The position numbers and the translations under genes are program-made. A stretch of DNA of 64,000 nucleotides, taken from Gongronella butleri (lineage: Eukaryota > Mucoromycota > Mucoromycetes > Mucorales > Cunninghamellaceae). The stretch is taken from the NCBI GenBank assembly GCA_025201375.1, contig JAIWZP010000051.1, positions 1 through 64,000 on the forward strand, given 5' to 3'. Below, in pieces: positions 11,670 to 24,254 of this stretch (position 1 is the first letter of the stretch; every line of letters begins with the position of its first letter). The notes beneath the pieces were generated by a model that was not told where the DNA came from, did no database searches, and saw nothing but the letters and a program-made list of their open reading frames with translations.

Positions 11670-14387
11670 AGCACCATTTCTCCAAGATTTGCAGGATCTT
11701 TGATCGAAACACGATTTCTTTGATATTCTTCAAGTTGCACTCTTCTCTTGCCCGGCAAATGCAATAAAAGAGAGAGACACACACATCTACCTTGATTGTC
11801 ATAGTGTCACTTTAAGAAGGGTTGGCAAGATCAATAAACGAAAAAAACCAAAACTCATGCAAAAAAAGTAAAGCTTGCTAGATTTGGCAATTGTTCGGCC
11901 ACAATGCACTATGCTCGGACTTCCTCGTTACATTTCGCGTCGTTGGGTCCCTCTATGCATGATGTTATTTTGAGGTTCTTGACGCATATCCTAGCCGAAA
12001 AAAAGACGGGTCTTAAAAAGCTGTTGCAGAGACAATCGTCATTGCGTGCCAGCTAGTGATTACGGAACCGTGAGCGTAGGCTCATTGGACGAGAAGACGT
12101 GAAATAATAGATTAACATGGCAGGTTTCTTTGTAGGTTGTAAATCCATGGACAAATGACCAAAATACAACAAAACGTTTTATTAACTTGGATGTTTTTGA
12201 CAGCATAAGACTAGAGGTAGCCAGAAGCATCTGCAGCAAGTTTTGTGCCTATCAGCACGTACGTTTCCAATCCATTAATCCATCAGAATATCGAAACGCG
12301 CTATACCAGGATTGCTAGCGACACAGTGATTTGATCTCTTTTAAATTTCGACCAGTTGACTCTCAATAACACTGAATCTATTACACATACATGTGCGAGA
12401 TAGGTTTGTTACGATCCCGGTGACTTTGCTACAGATAATGCATTTTCCATCATTTTACATGTCTATCACAGAAATGCACAACCCGACTGCCCGTAAATCA
12501 TGGGCATCCTTGAATGCTTACATTGGACATCAACTGTTTCAAGTCTGGGACGACCTGGACAAGTTCCACGGGAGAAAGGTCAAAAATGGTTAATTTTGCA
12601 ACTTGCCTTTATGCAACTTGCCCACCAGGCGCTGCAAATACCTGGAACGCGGTTAGCATGAAACGGCAAGCCGGAAAACACAGAGGCGAGTCATTTTTAA
12701 GCTGTCAAAAGAAAACGGAGAGCGCCACGCGCAAATCAAATTTTAGTCGTGGCAAAGCACCCAAACCAAAATTGAAAAATTAGGTTCTCAGAATGATCTC
12801 AAACTTACGCACAAGATGATCCGCAAGGAAAAAACACAAACAGGCCAAAAAAAGAACGCGGTCCAATTGCTCATTGACCAGTAACGAGTGATTTTAGATT
12901 ATTTTTCATATGCGATTTTCACCACAAAAACGCGTCGCTAAAGCCCCACCGACGCGTCCACCAGTAAGACGTGTTCCAGGGGCATACATTTGGTCGAGTG
13001 CAAGTGCGTGTAACTCGACGTCTGATGCGATTTATCTCGCGAGGAAAATGCACAGCCAAACTTTGCTTCATAGTAAAAATTAGCTGGAACTCGACTTTTT
13101 CAGTGATCACGGATACCCACGTACGCAGCCAGCCGTGCTCTTTCTAATGGTATTTATTTTCGAGCGCTGAGGCCGATCTCCATCGAGTTCGTCTTGTAGC
13201 AAAAATACGGAGCAAATTGCATGTTTCTCCCAAGCCAGCCAATGAACCACTGGTTTTTATCTGATTTCCTTCTGTGAATGAGGTGCGCTCATCATATAGT
13301 TGAATGGCGTGGCGATCTGAGGACCTAAATTTCATCGTTTTCAAAATCCTGACTGTGCCCCTTTGAAAATTTGCGATTTTTGAACATGGTTGTTGTGCGC
13401 CAGCCAGTGGCCACAGTGATGCAAGAGTGGACTCATTTGAACGAGAGAGCGCGGAACAGTCGGATCAAATGGCTAATTTCTTGGTAAATTATAAACTCAC
13501 TGAAAAATGGCCAGAAAACAATAAAAATGTCATTTTCGCCATTTTCTCGGCTAGTACTTGATCAAAATGCCAATTTTTACTGCGCAAGTTGAGACCATCA
13601 GGCGCGTAAAACGTCTTTTAATACGTCCACAACACATCTCATCTTATGAATAATGCGGCAATAACGTATCAGCAATTTAAATCGCATCAATTTAAAATTG
13701 TCGGCGCTGCAGTGAATCGATCAAGTGTGTCAAGGTCTCGAATGAAGCAGCTACATAATACGGCAAAGTAACATTGATTTGAGTATTGACTCTGTGCCGA
13801 TCTCCAAGAGCTATTCACGTTAAAATGCATTCAGCACAATTTCGGCTTTTATGAGGCCATTTTCTCCTCTTTTTAAAGCTGCTGGCTGATGAATAGACAT
13901 TTCACTCTCTCGTTTTTTTCCAACGAATATAACAGATCTACTAAAAAAAATGATCGTGCGAGTCAACAAGGGCCATAAAAAGCATAAATCTGTATTTTGC
14001 TGAAAATTCAGCATACCCGCTACTTGGAGAGTGCTTGGCTCGGTTCAATTGAAAGCCAGCGAGCACGACCAAGTTCTTGCGAGCCAGTAAAGCGGCATAA
14101 ATTGGTGTAGCAATGCGTGATGCTGCGCGTAAAAACAATTTATTACGAGTTCAGCGCTTGTGGATTGATTTTTATACTCTTGAGGTGCCTTTTTTCTTAC
14201 CCATCAAGGAGCCATCTATCCCGCGACCCTGCCAGGCGGCGTCATTGGGCGCAGAAAAAATGAAAAAAAATGAAGGACCGCTTTCCCACGGGCTATTGGT
14301 GCGCCTCGTCCCTTTTTTGGGTGTCACCTGTGCCTACATTTGGCATTTTTAGCATGACGTTTGCCTATTTCTCTTTTTCCTTTCTTC
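11670..14387. other. Intergenic, 2.7 kb, diverged repeats
   Basis: No gene recognised. From about 12030 to 13700 the sequence shares diverged blocks with 52870-53800 (see the repeat entries). The only open frame of note is a short minus-strand one at 13144-13344, part of that repeat. Confidence 0.6.
12810..13700. repeat. Dispersed repeat family R2, copy 1
   Basis: Shares ordered blocks with 52870-53800: a CAAT-rich block ending in GATTTTAGAT, the phrase GTGTAACTCGACG, GCGATCTGAGGACC, TGACTG near 13360, and a GCGCCAGCCAGTG / GCGCCATCTAGTG block followed by CTCATT..GAACGAGA. Divergence is high, so the family is old. A partial third match starts near 12040. On the minus strand both copies retain a short frame with KFxSSDRxAIQ. 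Boundaries are approximate. Confidence 0.55.
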
Positions 14388-14788
14388 ATGGCGATCAGCT
14401 ACATTACACGGAACGCCTATATTTCGGCGGCTCACCGCCTGCACTCGCCCGACCTGACCGACGAGGAGAATGCCGAAATTTACGGCAAGTGCAACCACCC
14501 CAACTTCCACGGCCACAACTATAAGTGTACGAAGCGAGCAGCAAGCGTTTGGTCCCCTCTGCGTCACTGACTCTCTCTCTCTCTTTTTTTTTTTCTAGTG
14601 GAAATTACCGTCAAAGGCTCAATTGACAAGAAAACCGGCATGGTCATGAACATGGTGGATTTGAAAGAATGCATCCAACAGGCCGTCGTGGTGCCATTGG
14701 ACCATAAGAACCTGGTAAGTGTCTTTTGTTTGCTTGCCCGGCTCAATTGGCAAGGCAAAGGTCTCAAAATCTCAAAATCATCGTGTTT

Positions 14789-14821
<33 letters not shown>

Positions 14822-15100
14822 TACAAAGGACTTGGATGTTGACTATTTTAAGGGGCACCCAAGGTATGGTACAGATGAAAAATTGAAAGATGAAGCGGCG
14901 CAGCAGCGAGGAAAGAGGATCAAGTGGCCTTATTCTAATTTTTATATAGCACTGTGGAGAATGTGGCCGTGTTTGTATGGAACAATTTGCAAGTGTCGCT
15001 AAAGGAGAATCAATTGAAGCGTAATACTCACGCCGAGCTGTATCGCGTCAAGGTGCACGAGACAGAGCACAATTCGGTGGAGTATTTTGGCGAGCAATGA
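14388..15100 (+). CDS. 6-pyruvoyl-tetrahydropterin synthase
   Basis: Converts dihydroneopterin triphosphate to 6-pyruvoyl-tetrahydropterin, step two of tetrahydrobiopterin synthesis. 146 aa in four exons (14388-14526, 14599-14714, 14829-14863, 14950-15100), normal family length. Visible motifs: AAHRLHS with the first zinc His, GKCNHPNFHGHNY with the catalytic Cys and two further zinc His, MVMNMVDLK, PLDHKNLD with the catalytic Asp/His region, and a C-terminal STVENVAVFVWNNL and VHETEHNSVEYFGE carrying the pterin-anchoring Glu. All expected residues are present. The third exon is only 35 nt. The intron before it has a pyrimidine tract of about 30 T. Confidence 0.96.
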
Positions 15101-15334
15101 AGGTTTGCCTCCTCTCAAAACATAGAAATCTCGATTTCCACCAACGAGTGGAAAAGGAGTGAGCAATACCCAATTCTTATGCAAAATAAAGGAGAAGAGC
15201 GTGGCTTTGCCAGGGCATTCGGACCGTCGGACTTTTTGCCAGAAAAAAATTTTGCCCATTCAAAGAAGCGAGGTTTGTGCCTTGTTTTCATTTTCTCTCT
15301 TTTCTTCCTCTTTCTTTCACTCTTTTTCGTCAAC

Positions 15335-16128
15335 ATGTAAGTCGAGTCGCTAGCACACGCCGTCCACAGCTCGTTTTCCGCCTCGAAAAGACGAAAACAA
15401 AACGCATTGGATTTGTTTTTATACGTTTCTTGCTCGCTTTTGCTCATTTTTTGCACCATTTCTTTTTTACTTCAGGGTCAACTTGAGCATTCAAAAGCGC
15501 CTTGCTGCCTCCGTCCTCAGCTGCGGTCAACGCAAGATCTGGCTTGACCCCAACGAGGTCACCGAGATCTCCAACGCCAACTCTCGTACGTCTTCGCCCA
15601 TGTTTCCCCAAAACAACCTTTTTTTCTACCCAATTAGCCGCAAAGCACTTTTTTTTCTGATGGTTTTTTTCTCTTTTTTTCCATTCTATAGGCGCCAACA
15701 TCCGCAAGTTGGTCAAGGATGGTTTGATCATCCGCAAGCCCGAGATTGGTGCTTCGCGCCAGCGTTTCCGTGAGCGCCTCGAGGCCAAGCGCCTCGGTCG
15801 CCACATGGGCCATGGTAAGCGCAAGGGTACTGCCAATGCTCGTATGGGCAAGCAGACCCTCTGGATGCGCCGCATGCGCGTTCTCCGCCGTCTTCTCCGC
15901 AAGTACCGTGAGGCTGGCAAGATCGACAAGCACTTGTACCACAACCTGTACCTCAAGTCCAAGGGTAACGGCTTCAAGAACAAGCGTGTCTTGATGGAGT
16001 ACATCCACAAGGCCAAGGCTGAGCAAATCCGTGCCAAGAACCTCGCCGAGCAAGCCGCCGCCCTCCGTGCCAAGAACAAGGCCATGCGCGAGCGCCGCAA
16101 GGTTCGCAACGAGGAGAAGACCGCCTAG
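15335..16128 (+). CDS. RPL19: 60S ribosomal protein L19 (eL19)
   Basis: 182 aa component of the large cytosolic ribosomal subunit. Exons: 15335-15336 plus its 5' UTR, 15476-15585 and 15692-16128. The start codon itself is split: the first exon ends ...AT before GTAAGT, and the second begins with G, giving ATG GTC AAC TTG AGC (MVNLS). The body carries the family hallmarks [43 protein letters not shown] (here ..ARMGKQ) and the long basic C-terminal helix ending NEEKTA-stop. The C-rich, T-poor codon use (CTC, GTC, CGC) suggests high expression. The region between PTP synthase and this gene is only 234 bases. Confidence 0.97.
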
Positions 16129-16406
16129 ATCCATCCTTTCATCTCTGGACCTCTTCCTGCTCAATAAAAAATCATGCATTCATCATGTTTTTTGCTCTTT
16201 TTTCGTTTTTTTGGCATTACTTTTTTGCATTTTTTTGTTGGAAATGCAAGGTATAAAGGGCACAATTGGCGGCCCTGGATTTATTCAGGCATGCAAGGTG
16301 AGAGGTGTGGTAATAATACAGTGGTCGAGTTGAATAAAAAAAAAAAGGAGAATCGGTAAAGAAATTACAATTTGGACGCGCTGCGCCGCTGACAAGAGGG
16401 CCAATT
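16129..16406. other. Convergent intergenic spacer
   Basis: 3' flanks of RPL19 (plus) and the seven-helix gene (minus). An AATAAA at 16162-16167 is a plausible RPL19 polyadenylation signal. Confidence 0.5.
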
Positions 16407-18278
16407 TCATTGTCTTGGTGTGGATGATTGCGAGGAAGGTTTCAGGAACGACATGTCATCGTTACCAATCAGGGTTTGCGCGTCAATGCCGGCCCATGAT
16501 GAGAAATAGCCCGGGTAAATGGCCTGCGGCGTTTGTTCTTCCAATGTGGACGCGTCGCGCGCCGAGTTTGAGCTTTGTGCAGGCTGAAGCGCCGCCATTG
16601 GCTTGATAAAATTAAGACGATGCGTCGACGATGAGAAGATGTCGTCATCCCCCATGTACGTGAACCGGCTGTCCTTTGGAAACACTTCAATATGGATCGG
16701 CTTTTTTGCGCTGCGCTTTTTGAACTCGACACGAGGGTATTCCGTGTTTTCTTCGCCCACCGTCAGGATTGCCATCCCTGTAATCAGCTTGGGGCTGTGT
16801 AAAACAAGTGGGAAAAAGCGGGAAAAAACACCGTGAATAATCGTTTTGCTTTTCTTTTTTTAAAAAAAAAGAGTGACTTACTAGACAAAGACGCCGCCGA
16901 GGATGATGGTTGAGACGGCGGGGCCGACAAAGTTGATGAAGCCCGAGAAGAGCATGGCTAGGATGTAATTGGTGGTGATAGTCACACGCACACTGGCGTA
17001 AACACTAGCTATGACGCCCATCCCCCACAAGGCGAAAGCACCGGTCACCACCGTGATTTTCACCTGAATTGGATAACAAAAAAGACGTGTCAAATCTTCA
17101 TGCCCATCACAAGCTCCCTGTTGAGGCATTGGCTCGTGCTCGTCCATGGAATTTACCTTGATTGCGCTCGTATGAAGTTTTGTGGCAGTGACGCGCACGT
17201 TTGAATGGACAAGAATAGGATCACTCATCAGGGTGAGAAGGCGGCGGCCAAAAATGATGGTCAGGGAGCCGAGTACCACAGTGTATACGGTGGCTGTATA
17301 ATAGCCGACGCGCAAAAACGTGTAGGCCATGTCAATGTTGCTCTGGGCCGCAAAGACGCCCGACCCAATGGAACCCAGATTCATAAAAATCACGGGCGCA
17401 ATGTTGGCGCCGAGCGACACGGCGTCCACAAAGCGCGGCGACGTCACCCAAGCCTCGTACAAGATGCGATTGCTCTAAGAAAAAGCAAAAATAGTGTGAA
17501 TATACCCGCTCTCCTTTTATTTTATTTTATTTTATTTTTTTTTTTTTTTTGCAAACTCACTGTCAAAAGAGTCTGAGAGACGCCGAATACGTAGCACGTG
17601 AATGCAGAAAAGGCAAAGACCCAGCACAAATCAAAGATGACTGGAAAAAAAAAAAAGGTGGCTCGTGAGCCCAAATGATCAGATGACGACGAGGTTTTCT
17701 AGTGTCTCCATCCAATTTTTTTTTTCTCAATGGGACATGCAACAAGCTGAATTCGCTTACAAAGTCGAAGAACGGGCGATTGGCCTGCATCGCTGATGAC
17801 AATGGCGGCGTGAATGATGCGGACTAGAGGGTTTGATGCGCAATTTAAATTAGGTTTCTTCTGTCTCGCTCAGCCCGTCGGGCTCCATGTCCTTACTGAT
17901 ATTAAAGAGGATGCCACAAACACACATGGCCTCAATTGGTTTTGGCCTTGGCAAGCCATCCACTAGCACAAACACAGGCTGTTTTTGCACAACAATACGC
18001 CAAAGCAGCAACAAGCCCGCTAGTTGAAAAAAAAAAAAGAAGAGTTGGATCAGCTTTTCATGGCCAATTGAGACGTGTTACTGTAGCGCGCATGTTTTTT
18101 TTTATTTACCCGTGGATACTCCAAGTGCCGACCAGATCATCCCAATCCAATTCATATAATAAAAGGGAGACGATTCGATGCAATTGTAGATGGTGATTCG
18201 ATAATCGCAGTGCAGCTCGCCATCGTCGCCTAGTATCCTCCAAAAGGTTGTCGTGTTAAAAGTGCCAGGGTCATTCAT
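16407..18278 (-). CDS. Seven-helix membrane protein, paralogue A
   Basis: Multi-exon gene for a polytopic membrane protein with seven predicted helices, no family name recognised. Starts MNDPGTFNTTTFWRIL at 18278, ends SSTPRQ-stop at 16407. A short N-terminal ectodomain with CDYRITIYNC precedes helix 1 (FYYMNWIGMIWSALG). Later blocks: RPKPIEAM before helix 2, VRIIHAAIVISDAG, DLCWVFAFSAFTCYVFGV, NRILYEAWVTSPRFVDA, helix 4 to 7 segments and a Ser/Pro-rich cytoplasmic tail of about 120 residues. Topology resembles a G-protein-coupled receptor, but no diagnostic GPCR motif is seen. Paralogue B lies divergently 2.3 kb away and aligns throughout the membrane core. The tail is shorter than in B. Confidence 0.85.
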
Positions 18279-20614
18279 TCATGCAAAAAAAAAAAAAAAA
18301 AAAAAAAAAGGATCACTTTGGAGGGGACACGAAAAGAAGAAGAAAGAGTTGAAAAAAAAAAAAAAAAAAACTTGTTGGTCCACTCACACGCACCCTTTTC
18401 TCGGCCGCGCTAGGAGTTTTCTCATTTTGCGTGCCTGATCCGCAGAGGTGGATTTTTTTTACCCGCCCTCCCAAGCCTTTGTCGCACAAGTAGAGGGCGC
18501 GCCATTCCTTAATCGGGGACAATTCCACGCAAGGTGTAAGCATCCGCGCTTGAATTGGCAAGCGCCAATGAAGAGCGCTTCGTGTCACCTCATCCATGGA
18601 ACACACACTGAGCACATCACAATAGCACCCCAATTTCTGCGCGCACCTCGGCACAAATGCCATTGCCATTTGCGCGGCATCACCCAAGCGCGCTCCGTCG
18701 TGGCCTGTCACGCGTGATTTTTACCCCACACAGTCGCAAAACCTTGATCTCGCTTTTTCTTTTTTTTCCCATTGCACGTTGCACATATTGATGGACCATT
18801 CCATGAATACCCAACAAACGTCATTCCATCTCACCTTTCTCCCTCTGTCGTGCGCATTTCTACAATGTAAGACAGAATCCTAGACGAGGTTTGCCTTTCG
18901 TTTTTAATTTGTATCGCGGCATCAGCCCTCTAATTCTCAGCAGCACATGGTGGATGGACAAAAAAAATAGGCTGATGCCATTCTCTGAACCAAAGAAATC
19001 TCGAGTTTGTGCAATACACTTTGTACACATGCGACTTTTGGCACCACTGGTGCGCCAAACCGCGCGCGCGGCCCCGTGACGACCTTTGCACTCGCACACA
19101 CTCTCACTACAATAAGGTGCGGCCATGGAATATGGCCGTGAAAGAGAGCAATTGCATGGAAAACAGGTCAAAAAGTAGTTTACTTTCCCAAAATGAGAAA
19201 ATTGAGGCGCGACCTCTTGTTTGAAAGTTGATGATGGTCGGTCAAAATGCGACTCGCAACATGATGCGCGCCTTTTTACTAATATAGCACGTTGCAACAT
19301 CACGTAAAAGATCTCGTAGCTTGAAAATCGTGCCTTTTGATTGAAAATCGATTCAGCAGATAATAATCAGGATCTTCAAAAAGACAAAGAGCGCCAAGAA
19401 ACGCTTGCACTTGAACGCTGACCCAATACTCGGTAATCCGTCCGAGGAAATTCGAGGCGACCGATTGGCACGTGCGATCAATCAAGCATTCCCGCCACCG
19501 CCAGTCCGTCTAATTCTGCCGTGCGGGTTATCGCAAGGTTCACATTACGTACACGCGCTAGGTGATACAAAGTGGGGTGAATTGGCACATGCAAATGATG
19601 CGATGATGGACTCGCTTGGCTTGGCTAGAACAGTGAAGCCATTTTCCGCTTGTGCATGATGAACGAGCAGCCCAAAGGAGCCTTTTCACCGCTATTTTTT
19701 TTATCGATGACACTGCATCTCCATTCATTAGTGAAAAGGGTAGGTCAATTATGACCGCACATGAGTTTGCAGCTTGGCATGTTGTTTTTGATTTTTTTTT
19801 TTTTTTGTTTTTGCATTGCCAAGAGCGATTGATGGGCATCCTGCCTATATGGATTGGGGTTCAGCTGGCATAAAAAGAACTTGTTTCATGGAACGATTGC
19901 GCGTTCTTGCCATGAAAATGCACTGCAGAAAAGATGCATCGCGCTGGATCGTGCTGCATGTTGCCAATTGTGCCTTGGAGGCTCCACGTGTGTAGCATTA
20001 ATGCAAGGGACGGTTTCATTGCCGTTGGCTGTAATGAGCAACAAGAACGTGTCATTCATTTCTTCGTGGATCGCGCCACTTTTTTTTTTTTGTTTTTGGT
20101 GCATCGACCACGAGGCTTTGAGCACTTGTATTAAAAAGTGATCAAAGCGCGCGCTACAAGAGAGCGAGCATTGGCCGTGGGAGTGTTGCAAGAGCCGTGC
20201 ATGTGTTTTTTTGTACATGTGTGGATGTATTATGTGGGGAGACAACACGTGCGTGCGCGGTGGCAATGGGAAAACCAGGGCAGTTGGGGGGGGGGCAAAA
20301 ATGGTAGCTTTCAACGCTGCCAAGTTTGGCGTGAACGTTGAAAAACGGTGGGGATGAGCCTGTGATTCGCACAGGCTGTGTTGCATGATTTGCGCTGTTT
20401 CACTGAGCTTTTTTATCACCTTCCTCTTTTGTCGCGCATGCTAGCGATGGTGGAAATAAACCGAAATGGGAACCAGTCATTTTGGCGCGCACAGGCACCG
20501 AGACGTGAGAGCGACACCGTTTGACAGAAAAAAAAAAGGCACCAACAGAGTCTTCGTTTCGTTTTTTCTCTTCTTTTTCGTGTTTTTCTCTATTTTTGTA
20601 TTATATTCTTTGCT
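18279..20614. other. Divergent spacer between the seven-helix genes
   Basis: 2.3 kb between the starts of two paralogous genes pointing away from each other, so it carries both promoters. A and T runs and a CA-poor, mixed sequence; a G9 tract lies near 20288. I found no coding frame with recognisable motifs. Confidence 0.55.
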
Positions 20615-22650
20615 ATGAACGACCCGAGTAGCCTGGAAACCTCGACTTTTTGGCGTATCAACACGGGCGGCACTCTATCATGCGACTATCGACTCACTAT
20701 ATACGACTGTCAGGAACAAAACGCTTTTTATTATATGAACCTGATCTCAGTAATATGGTCAGGCTTGGCGACAATTGCCGGTAAGACTGAAAATGACGCG
20801 ACACCATCCAATTGCACACTCTGACTCTTTATTTGGCAGTCTGTGGGGCACTGTATCATCGCGTTGTCAACAGGGGTCAGCGCATCTTTGAAATGCATGG
20901 CCGCATGATCCGGCCAAAGCCAATTGAGTCTCTCGCAGCCTTTGCCATTCTTTTTAATCTTGGTAAATGGCTAGAGTTTAAAAAGAAAATGGCATGGACT
21001 CATCTGTTCTACTTTTTTTTTTAAAAAAAAAAAGTTCGAATGCTTCACAGCATCATTCTTGTCACGGATGTGGCTCAATGGCCTGTCTTTCGCACCATCA
21101 TTTTTGATCTGGCATGGCAAATGGGTTTCTCGGCATTCTCGTGCTACTTTTTCGGCGTCGCTCGTAATGAGAACAAAAAAAAAAAAAAGAAAGAGAGAGA
21201 GAGAGAGAAAAACAGGGCTAACGAGGCGTTTCCGTTGTACCTAGATACGTTGGGTGCCGTAAGTGATCAATATAAAAACTTGGGGAAGCGAGAGATGAGA
21301 TGAGATGAGGGTCACTCAAGCGCCTCCTTTTTTTTATTTTGGCTTAGAGCAACAAAGTGATTTACAATGCTTGGGTGCGCCGACCAGAGCTGGTGGATGC
21401 GTTTTGTGTGACGATCATGACTATTCCCTTTGTGCTGCCCACGATTTTCAATGTCATGTCGGGCGTATATGCTACACAGGGCGACACAGCACTTGCAGGC
21501 TTCTTTACAAGCGTGAATTACTACATCTGGATGTGTTTTGCCATTGGCCTGGGCCTTCTCGTCCTTTTTGCAGGCGTCAGACTTATTACACTGCTCGATG
21601 ATCATATGACATCGACGACAAACCACCGCGTCAATATCATGAAAATTAAGGCCGGCTCTGCAAAAGTAAAGAAAAACGCCTCATCCTTGGCAATGCTCAC
21701 CCTCATGGCTAATTTTTTTTTTTTTTTTTTGCAGGTAAAATTGACCGTGTTTTTTGGCTGTATGACAATTTGGAGTCTTGCGTTGATTGCCGGTCTTTAT
21801 GCTGCCGCGCGATACCAGATCACAATCAATTACTATTATGCTACAATCATTGCCGGTGTCGTCAACTTCATTGGCCCTGCTGCCACCACCACCATTTGCG
21901 CCATCATCCTCATCGAGTATGTCTTTTTTTGCTCTCTCTCTCTCTCTCTCTTTTGTTTCTTTTTTTTACGCGTTTACTCATTTCTTTTGTAGTCCCAGTG
22001 TGGTTTCCGCGATGGGCGTCTGGAGTTTTGGCACGTCTGATGGCAGCGACTCTCATCCGTCGCAATATATCAACAGCCATGTCCATGTGACTTCGTTGAC
22101 GAACCAGCAGCACCTCCAGCATCAGCCAATGGATCTGCAGACAATGACTCTTCAAAAAATTCTCGAGTCCGAGGTGTCGCACACCGAAGACGAAGAAATG
22201 ACACTGACCCCCGGGCTCGCGTACTCGGACATGGACAGCAAGACGCAACACACCCCGTTGTCCGTGCCCAGCAACTATTCGTTGAAGAATTACACGGAAA
22301 GTGTCTATTCAGAACAGCCAGCATCGCCACGCTCGCCCATCCGGCAGCAAAATCAGTCGGCATTGAGCTATCGCGATTCGTACTCAATGAGCCATGCTTC
22401 CGTCGACACATCGTTTCCCGTGAATGCGCCTGCGACCCCGCGGTCGCCGACGCTCAGCAGCAAAAATCCGCGTTCCCCGCGCCTTGTGCCCGACCGACCC
22501 ACGTCTCCTAAGATTCCTAGCGTTGAGGAGAACCGTCTGCAATACAACTATGCCATTGGTCAATTGAGGCTGCCCACACACTATGTTTCGCCAGACGAAA
22601 GGCGACGACAGGAACAAGAATCGCAACGACAGAGTAGAAACCGACACTAA
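20615..22650 (+). CDS. Seven-helix membrane protein, paralogue B
   Basis: 529 aa in seven exons (20615-20780, 20840-20962, 21035-21163, 21245-21258, 21348-21665, 21735-21916, 21993-22650), sum in frame. Starts MNDPSSLETSTFWRIN, mirrored by paralogue A. Helices: FYYMNLISVIWSGLATIA, ESLAAFAILFNLVRMLHSII, a DLAWQMGFSAFSCYFFGVA segment, AFCVTIMTIPFVLPTIF, MCFAIGLGLLVLFAGV, VFFGCMTIWSLALIAG and IIAGVVNFIGPAATTTIC. The C-terminal tail of about 210 residues is rich in Ser-Pro (SPRSP, TPRSP, SPRL, TSPKIP), a likely phosphorylation platform. Exon 4 is a 14-nt microexon; paralogue A encodes the same residues without the extra intron. Function unknown. A receptor or sensor is one possibility. Confidence 0.87.
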
Positions 22651-24068
22651 TGACCCTGCATTGCCTTTTTTTTGCCCCTTTGCTCTCCTCCACTCCCCAT
22701 CTGTAGTACCCTTTAGTAATGCTGGCCATTCAATTTCATTCCCTATGCCTCGCTCTTTTTCGCGTGACTTATTCCATTCCTTCTTTGCATCGTGAAAGAT
22801 GCCCTCCTCTTGGCTTTCAATGCCTTGCTGTCATTCATATTGTAAATACCATTTTACCTAGTAAATTAAAAAGTAAAGCAATCAGCCTTACACCCTGCTA
22901 GCCATGAAATTCTGTTTTTACTTTTTTTTTTTTCTCATGGTGCGCGGGCCACGACATGCTTCCCTACGCATCGACCATGCATGGGAAGCGGGTATTGAAA
23001 TTTACTGATCGCGTGGGTGTGCAGGGGCGAGCACCTTACCAGGCAGGTTGAACCTAACCCAAGGACTGTGTGAATTTTGCGCTTCCTGATTGTGAAGACG
23101 CGTGACACATGTGACATTCCCTTCCTGCCGACGCAAGCCGCACTCTCCAAGGCATTTATTTAATCGTACTTGGCCTCATCAGCCGCCTCTCAGTGCCCAC
23201 CAGTAAAAAAAAAAGATTAAATGACACCAATTGCTCATACGTACTGCGGCAGCCAATTGATACTTTTCTGGTTGCGATTGTGTGCCTAACACCGTACCAG
23301 TGTGCTGGTGCCAAATTACACTAGTTTCAGGAGGAAGAGAAGGGAGGTGCACAATGTGAACAGCACAAACTCGCAGCATGGGGGCACAGCAATCTTGGGG
23401 ACGAGACCATCCCATGACTTTCATTTCTCCCCCCCCCCGGAATTGCGGACGAATTGTGCGCGTAGCGAACAAGATTGCAATCCATCAATTCGTAAGGATG
23501 AACAAAAAATGTGACTGACAGGTGTGATGTGCTGTGCACGTCATCATGATACTGTTATTCATGACGACGGACGACGATCATCACCCCTTCTTTGCTCTTG
23601 CTAACCTAGCGATAACTTGAAATGAATGCAGGGTGGGGAAAACGTCAATCTGATACCATCATGACCTCGATCTTGCTATTTTATCATCCCCACGCCCAGC
23701 TTGGAAACAGATCCCCGCAGATCCGCGCGTAGCACTTTTTTTAGCATCTTGACTATGATAACGAGCCTCTTCATTAATGAAAAGCACCTTAATTTTAGTA
23801 GAAAAATGGTGACTAAAGTGTGAATCCCCGTGATTTCGACTATTTGAATTGAACACACCTGTTCCTCTATGAAAACTTCTCAAATGCAAATCCATTAGAC
23901 AGAGCACGTCATATGATTCAATTTCGCTTCATACCAGGGACGGCCACAACCCTATTATTAAAATGCTTGGTAAACGCCATTTTTCTCGTGGAAACACTCT
24001 TTCTGGAATCAAATTTCATGCAGTCAGAGCACAGCGCCATCTTGCATGCAGAAAATACTCTTCTTTTC

Positions 24069-24070
<2 letters not shown>

Positions 24071-24109
<39 letters not shown>
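24071..24109. repeat. Poly-A tract, 39 nt
   Basis: Run of 39 A ending in G, a few hundred bases before repeat R1 copy A. No sign that it is the tail of a retroposed copy. Confidence 0.85.
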
Positions 24110-24111
<2 letters not shown>

Positions 24112-24254
24112 CTACGGTGCATACGTAGAAAAAAAAAAGGTCTGACGGGAAGCAACCAAAACAATTGATTTTTTATCGAGAGTTTTGTGGTTTGTGTACC
24201 TTTTTGATGTTACGATACGTAGACCAACTTCTCGCTGGGCTTACCGGTATGAAT

